From: Haliclona indistincta | Lineage: Eukaryota > Porifera > Demospongiae > Haplosclerida > Chalinidae | NCBI GenBank assembly: GCA_964017065.1 | Contig: OZ024783.1 | Span: 17,025,752 to 17,089,751 of the forward strand | DNA: 64,000 nt | Direction of reading: 5' to 3' | Program-made: the position numbers and the translations under genes | In this document: positions 57,981-64,000 of the stretch, piece after piece | Layout of the letters: every line of letters starts with the position of its first letter | Numbering within the stretch: position 1 is the first letter of the stretch | The notes under the pieces: generated by a model | What the model was told of the DNA's origin: nothing | Seen by the model: only the letters and a program-made list of their open reading frames with translations | The model's database searches: none

Positions 57981-59235
57981 TAGGGAGCACGGTAGTGACT
58001 CCCTATGTAGGGATGAACGAGAAAACAAGATGGCGGCTACATACAATGTATTAGCGTTCAAACGCTGTTATTTCGCCTGGTGATGAATTTTATACGTCCA
58101 AAAACACTTAGATCTGCTCTCTGGCGTTGCCTCATCTTACAGTAGCAAGGAGATTGATCGAAATTGTTACTAAAGTGACGAACCTGGAAACGGTGAAAAT
58201 CGAGTTTCGTCATCTTCGTCTTCTTCTTTCTTCTTCTTCTTCTTCTTTCTTCAGCGCGCCTAGCGCCTTTACGCGAGCAGTGCCGAGACCAAAACACCCA
58301 CGAGCAGTCGTGAAATTCTCCTGGAAGGTGCGTTTTGAACTTTGTTTTTAGCGTAACGGCGATATAACTTCCGCGATTTCTCGATCGTGATCCATTGTCA
58401 GCTAAGTGTTAGACGCCATTATTGTGATTGCGCAATATGCATACGCACGTGACCAAGCCGTGGCTAGCGCACGTGACCAAGCACTAGCTAGATGATCGAG
58501 CTAGAGTATCGCCGCGCCGTACGGATCACGGCCCGAGAACACATACCCTGCTTTTGTCTGGAGTCTTCGAAGAACGGTAAGCCAGTGAAGATTCTGCGCT
58601 TGCCAGATAAACCGTATAGGTCTGCAAACAAGTGTGGGCGGAGCTCGTATGCATGCATGCATGCGTAGGCGAGCTGATATGTACAGCTTAACGATTTTAG
58701 CTACAAGTTTAAATTAATAATAATAAAGAAAAGCCATCAACAACAGGAAAGCTAAACTAATGGTGGAAACAAAGACGGCTCGGTACATGCATGATATTGA
58801 ACTGCACTTCACTGAAAAAGAAAAAAGGACACAAACAAGTAAATTAAAAAGATTTCTATCGAAATCAAAAGGATGTAGTGATGAAGAAATCTACCACTGG
58901 TTCACAATGTAAACCAGCAAGGAACAAGCATGGAATGGTAACACGATTGACTTGCTAACAGACCATAGATCCCTACATCAGTGGCTGTACACAAGATCAA
59001 TATTTTGTCACTCAATTCAACGCACGCCAGGTGTCAGTCAACATCAGTAACTAGCTCAACTAGCTATAGTCATACCACAGCAGCCTCTGATGTAGGGATC
59101 TATGGTCTGTTAGCAAGTCAATCGTGTTACCATTCCATGCTTGTTCCTTGCTGCTTTACATTGTGAACCAGTGGTAGATTTCTTCATCACTACATCCAAA
59201 TGATTTCGATAGAAATCTTTTTAATTTACTTTAAT
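57981..59235 (+). mobile_element. 1.25-kb element with foldback tail (second full copy)
   Basis: Matches 43306-44546 over its length: GGGAGCACGGTAGTG start, GC-rich interior, tail hairpin with arms about 58830-58990 and 59080-59230. Not present in the paralogous interval near 30155. Confidence 0.8.
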
Positions 59236-59323
59236 TATTAGTCTAGTGTTGTTCAATTTGTCTGTGGTACAGATTGTCTGTAGATCATTCTAGATGCACA
59301 TGTTAATTCAGTTGAGTATTTAA

Positions 59324-59968
59324 GGTGGCGCTTCACCGGAAACAGCAACTTCAGCAAGTAAAATAATCATATTCACGGTTTATTCATAGATATCGATCGT
59401 CAACCGGCTATGCCCAATAGTCGTAATACAAATTTTGCGGCGCGCGCTCACCATCATGGCGGCTAATGAGGACAGTTTTTAGGTACACAATCCTCCGCTG
59501 TTCCTTGACGCCGGCTGCTGTTGCTAGCTGAATTGAGTCCCTTAGACTTCGGGCCATAGACATTTGTATCGATTTTAACGAAGTAAGCTATATCTTCCGT
59601 GTAATAGCTGCATATCAACACGTGAGTGGCAGAACTGGCCATTATTCAAGAAAACAGGCTTTATTTCTGGGAAAACGATGCAAATGCATGTGAAGCACAA
59701 GAAGGCAAGTGTGTCTGTAGTATTTATTCTCGTCTGTCTAGTGCCGCTGTCACACATAGTGTACTTAACGCTCGCCAGCAGGCGTCGTCCGCCCCACTAA
59801 TGCCGTTTATACAACAGCACTCAAACTTGGAATAATAAGAGGAGACCACTAGGTGACTGTGCAACACACACAAGAACTCCATAACTAAAAGTATTGTAGA
59901 AAAAAGAAAGTATAGCTGCATAAGTATGAATAATATTAACTACTTCCTGTTTCCGGTGAAGCGCCACC
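59324..59968. mobile_element. TTAA-site element, 645 bp
   Basis: Inverted ends GGTGGCGCTTCACCGGAAAC, flanked by TTAA at 59320-59323 and 59969-59972. The paralog has a single intact TTAA at 30242-30245. No coding capacity recognised. Confidence 0.9.
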
Positions 59969-60215
59969 TTAAGGAGTGTGTGTTTCAGTTCAGTTATCCT
60001 CCTCTTTTGTGTTTTTATTATTTTGCTGCTGTAATCTATTCTTGTTGAGATCGATTATCAACTCATGGGAACTATGAAACTCTTCATCATAGTAGGTACC
60101 ACCGAGAATATACACACTGCTACTCTGCCCCTGTTTGAACTGTAAATTAATTCATTGGATCTCTTGTAACACAGCTGCAGTTCTCCGTGTCATGATCATG
60201 AGAATGCCTTGCATG

Positions 60216-60735
60216 TGTTCAGGAGCACATAATGAGTGTGTGAAGTATTAGAGTAGGAGCGGGAAGCGCCCACACATTTGATTAAAATTCGGAACTCTAC
60301 ACCTGATTACTAAAGATAGACTGGATGATGGTTGGCGTTTGATGTTGAGCTACTACACTGACAGCTTGGTTTGGTAGGAGCTGGGCGGTCATAATTGCTT
60401 TCTATAAACGTATCTTCCAAAAGGCGGTTGCCTTGTTGTTGCACATAAGCTGTAAATGTCAGCCCGTGAACATATGTTTAGCTCGTGTCTCCATTCAGCA
60501 GTAAGTAGTGAAGGTAGCAATCATTATCAATGGTCTTGGGGCAGCTTCTTACCTCCTAGAAATGTCTGACTGGCAGTTTTCAGCAATTAATTTATGAAAC
60601 AAAATAATGGTGCAACTCCAGCCATCATCTAGTCTATCCTTAATAACATGTGTAGAGTCCCAGTTTTTAATCCATTACCTTTGCACTTCCCGCTCCTACT
60701 CTAATACTGTGCACTCCCATTATGCACTCCTGATG
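60216..60735. mobile_element. MITE with IS630-like ends
   Basis: Arms containing CAGGAGCACATAATGAG (60219 on) and the inverse CATTATGCACTCCTG (ending about 60733), about 47 bp each. Copy A keeps only the left part (30522 on), suggesting a deletion there. Confidence 0.7.
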
Positions 60736-61323
60736 TGATCAAGATGCCTATTTTAAATTCACAATTCAATCACAGCTTTGTCTTGCTTTCACTTGATTGA
60801 GACACATGCATCTCCATCTTTACTCGTTCTCATGGATCATAATCCAGTCGTGTGCTAGCCATCAGAGTTGAAAATGCTGACAGATTTAGTGTAATGAATG
60901 GTTTTAATGATTCTGTTTACATTAGCAGCAGAACTGTCCTTGAACTGGTTTTATCGGGTTATCAACCTGCTCACTAGCAGGTCCTAGTTTCAGTAGAACA
61001 TTTATGTGCCTATTTACACTAGTATAGAGCTTAGATCAGTTCTGGAACCATTCCCAGCTCTAGTGTAAACTCGCTGTTAGCTGCACAGCGGTTTTCTAAG
61101 TTTTCGCATAGACGATATCAGGAGCCCATAACGAGAAGGAGCGTCCAACGTGCAGGACCAACCTATGACCAAAATCCTTAAGTAGGAAGTCCATATATGG
61201 GGACCGCTGTGTAAACTGTTTGGTTAACATTAATGATATTCATAACTAATTCGTTTTCGTAGTAACATACGTACACAACCACGAGTACGAGTACGTTCAG
61301 CGGTACGCGGTGGTGCATGAAGT

Positions 61324-64000
61324 ATGGAACCAGCTGTCAGCGTTGTAGATGTCGAAACGACACCTAGTACACCTCTTTCGGGCCAGAAGCGGGCACACAC
61401 GGCTGACCATGACAATCCAACAACGCCCCAAAGGCCAAAAAGGTTGAGAACAGAAGAGTACATAGCTAAATCTTTGAGAGCCCGGCCTGCATTCAGCAAG
61501 TACAAACTCGTAGTTGGCAGTCCTAAAAGAAAAGCTTATCATCCACAGAGACGAACTATTGGTAAGTGTATTAAACTAGGTTTGGTTGATTATATACCAC
61601 TAAACCATTAGATATGTTTGATGAACTTGTCTCGAGCACCAAAAGTCAGTATCCTAGTCTACTTTGTACATTGGGAAAAAGAGATGATGGTGTACTCTGG
61701 GTTATATTTGAACGCAGTCCAACTACTACCTGTTCACCGCTTGCATCCAGAAACCCTGTACGAAATCCAAGAATGGTAGTGTACAGTGAATCCATGTCCG
61801 AGAGCGGCAGTGATATCACATTCAAGTTTGAGGCACATTTCACAACTCTGCATTCTGGAGTAGCCAGTGATTCAATATTCACCTCCCTTCTTCAGTCTCT
61901 TCTATTGGACAGTAGCTATCATCTCTGTACTGGACTTTCTGATACTGTTGCATCAAAAATAACATTTGATGTCAAGAATGCACGCAAGTGGAGTACTCCA
62001 TTCAATCGTACTGATCATGTCAATTGCAAGATGTGGTTTCCAACATCAGCAAAGAAAAATATGTGTGAACCCTGCACAAAGCTTTCTTACTATGTCGCAA
62101 AACGCTTGAAATCTAAAAAATCTGTTCCAGCGCATGTGAGAGATAAAAGGGCAGATCCATCATCTCACTGTCCAATCAAGTATCTTTCACCAAAAAGCAA
62201 GCAACTAAGAGCTACAAGGAAAAAGAAGAAGGTCTCAGCTATGAGGGAAACAATTGACAACTACCGCAACCGTGACTATGATGTGAATGTCAATGATATC
62301 ACCCACAAAGAGCTTATTGCACTTGTGTCTCATATCCAAGACAAATCAGAGGCTGATTTAGAAGCGCTTCTCGCTGAAGCAGACAGGAGCGGTAAAGGTG
62401 AAATTCTGCAGGAAACCTGGCGTCAAGATGTAAAGGAGAGGAAAGCTTTTCATAGTGACCAGTTAAACAATGGTTAGTAGCTAAGAAAAAATGACTTCTT
62501 TAATTACATTTTATTATGCAGTAACGGGAAAAACAAGTAATAAATGGAGTTTGATTACAATTAGAATGGGTAAACATAATTATAATAATCATGTACAATA
62601 CTAAAAATGCAATGCATGTATTCTGTAGCTCTTGCAGTCTACTCTCGTTCACCATCTGCCTACGAAGCACTTCAGAGTTTTAACATACTTCAGTTACCAG
62701 GTACGACCACACTTAAAAGCTATACAAGGAGTAACAAAGAAGCACCTGGTGAATGTTCTCGTAGATTGGCTGATGAACGAGTACTGTATGATGCACTAGT
62801 GCAGCAACACATCAAGGAGAATAGACCTCATCCACCTCTGTATGAAGGGGCTCTAATAGCAGATGAAGTTAAAGTTGCTGCTAAACTACACTGGAATAGT
62901 CGTGACGACTCCATTATTGGGCACTCTATGACTGCATAAGAAATGGCTACACTTCAAGATCTGTACGAGCAACTTGGTCAAGATCCTAAAGTAAAAAAAG
63001 CAGATTATGTCATGCAGACACTTTGGAGAGACCATTCATCTGATCGTGATATAGTGGGCCCCTACTACACTAGTTCAGGGCCATTCAGTGCCAAACACAT
63101 GCTTGCTTGCATTTTGGATTCCTTCAGGCAATTTCATGCTTTCGGATTCAAAATCTCTCTTCTTGTTGTTGATGGTGCCAGCACAAACTTAACTATGCTC
63201 AAGCTATTAGTAGGACACCAAGGTGTTTTTGGACACGACAAGACCAAAAAAGATCCTCACGTGATTCCTACTAGCTTTACGAACCCCTTCAGTGGTGATA
63301 GAGTTTTTATCACCATTTGCCCCACACATCAAGTAAGTACATAACGTATTGAATTACATAGTGCTTAATAATGCATACAATTATGATCAGCTCAAGAACA
63401 TGATAGCAGCTCTTTACAAATCTCGTCAAGGTGGAGTAAATCAATTCAAAATATCTGGCATAAGATTTGGATGGGAAGCAATTGAAGATATGCTCAAAAG
63501 AGAAGTATCCCGAATGCAAAGGAATGAACTACCACGAGTGCCAGGACTAAAGGAAAGTTATGTATACAGGGACCCTTGGACAAGATTAAATGTAGCACCA
63601 GCAAAGATAATGCAGGTATGACTTTCTGTAATAACAGTCACGTTTATGATCATGGTTATATAGCAAGAGTATGTCCTCGCCGAGCTGGAAGAGTATGCCT
63701 CAATACAGCCTGTACCGGCTGATGCAGCAGAAGTCATGGAGTTAGTAAAATATCTGAAGGCATGTAATATGTTATTCGAAAGAGGGATCCTTGGAAAGAA
63801 AGTCTTTATCAAAACTATGGACAGTCCTATAGTCAAGAGTATGGATTCTGGATTTCGCTATTTCTCACAGTGGTTAGATGAAAAACTTGATGATGGTAGG
63901 TTATATCACACCTCTGCTCTCACACTTTACAATTATTGTAATTATTTTCAATTGTAGGTTATTCCATAACTGAGACTACACAACGTCCATTTTTGGCTTG
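61324..64000 (+). CDS. P-element-type transposase-related gene, one in-frame stop, 3' end outside window
   Basis: Exons 61324-61561, 61612-62472, 62629-63332, 63391-63615, 63664-63895 and 63958 onward; all junctions are in phase with GT-AG ends. The N-terminus is Pro/Thr/Lys-rich and no THAP finger is seen. A Cys pair (NMCEPCTKLSYYVAKRLK) and a charged helical segment follow. Exon 3 onward matches the RNase-H-type core of P/THAP9-like transposases: AVYSRSPSAYEALQSFNILQ, ADEVKVAAKLHWNS (first Asp), LWRDHSSDRDIVGPYYTS, LLVVDGASTNL (second Asp) and CPTHQLKNMIAAL across an exon junction. A TAA at 62937-62939 falls in frame between SMTA and EMATLQDLY. Either a dead copy, a recent mutation or an error. 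Assigned by motif memory, not by search. Confidence 0.6.

Larger units (their letters stand above)
46395..61118. repeat. segmental duplication, copy B (expanded by insertions)
   Basis: Collinear with 23.57-30.77 kb. Extra material relative to copy A: 47036-48310, 51262-52651, about 53984-56426, 56918-57962, 57981-59235, 59324-59968 and part of 60216-60735. Extra in copy A: 26390-26744. Ends at about 61118, just before the P-type transposase gene. Confidence 0.85.

Noticed and set aside
61230..61542. Minus-strand frames near the P-type gene start
   Set aside because: Antisense of the first exon, which splices in phase to the rest of the gene.

Overview
The window looks like nuclear DNA of an early-branching animal, most likely a demosponge (Amphimedon-like). 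This is an inference from gene content and style, not from a database search. Genes are split into many short exons with short introns, DNA is AT-rich, inverted-repeat transposons are dense, and the families seen are ones expanded in sponges: NACHT/NLR, SRCR, secreted beta-helix membrane proteins, ankyrin/ROCO/Death proteins and LRAT-domain proteins. One nuclear tRNA-Leu(CAG) is present.

Layout. 1-2.0 kb: remnants of two repeat families. 2.0-4.3 kb (+): a NACHT-LRR (NLR-type) gene body with one in-frame stop and one frameshift. 4.5-5.0 kb (-): a DUF3883 (NO VEIN C-terminal type) coding fragment. 5.9-7.8 kb (-): SRCR gene A (signal peptide, two SRCR-type modules, a membrane exon). 8.0-8.5 kb: decayed copy of the 3' end of the next gene. 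9.3-19.0 kb (-): a 21-exon gene for a large membrane protein with a secreted beta-helix ectodomain and a multi-span C-terminus. All its splice phases agree, but one exon carries a 30-bp palindromic insertion. 19.7-21.4 kb (-): SRCR gene B, a paralog without a visible membrane exon. 25.7-38.2 kb (+): an 11-exon gene whose phases join ankyrin repeats, a Roc GTPase, a COR region and a Death domain (DAPK-like without the kinase). 39.1-45.5 kb (+): three LRAT-domain copies, one intact and two broken, with the tRNA between the first two. 46.4-61.1 kb: a second, transposon-swollen copy of the 23.6-30.8 kb segment, holding a truncated ankyrin gene. It contains a complete two-gene IS630/Tc1-type transposon (54.0-56.4 kb) and two TTAA-site elements. 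61.3-64.0 kb (+): a multi-exon P-element-type transposase gene with one in-frame stop, running off the window.

How it fits together. NLR, SRCR, ankyrin-ROCO-Death and the beta-helix receptor-like protein are families linked to recognition or intracellular signalling, so the window reads as a fast-evolving accessory or innate-immune-like neighbourhood. Many copies are broken. The two paralogous segments act as natural filled/empty-site controls and date several insertions to after the duplication. Exon boundaries were read by eye from GT/AG signals and phase and have not been checked against transcripts.
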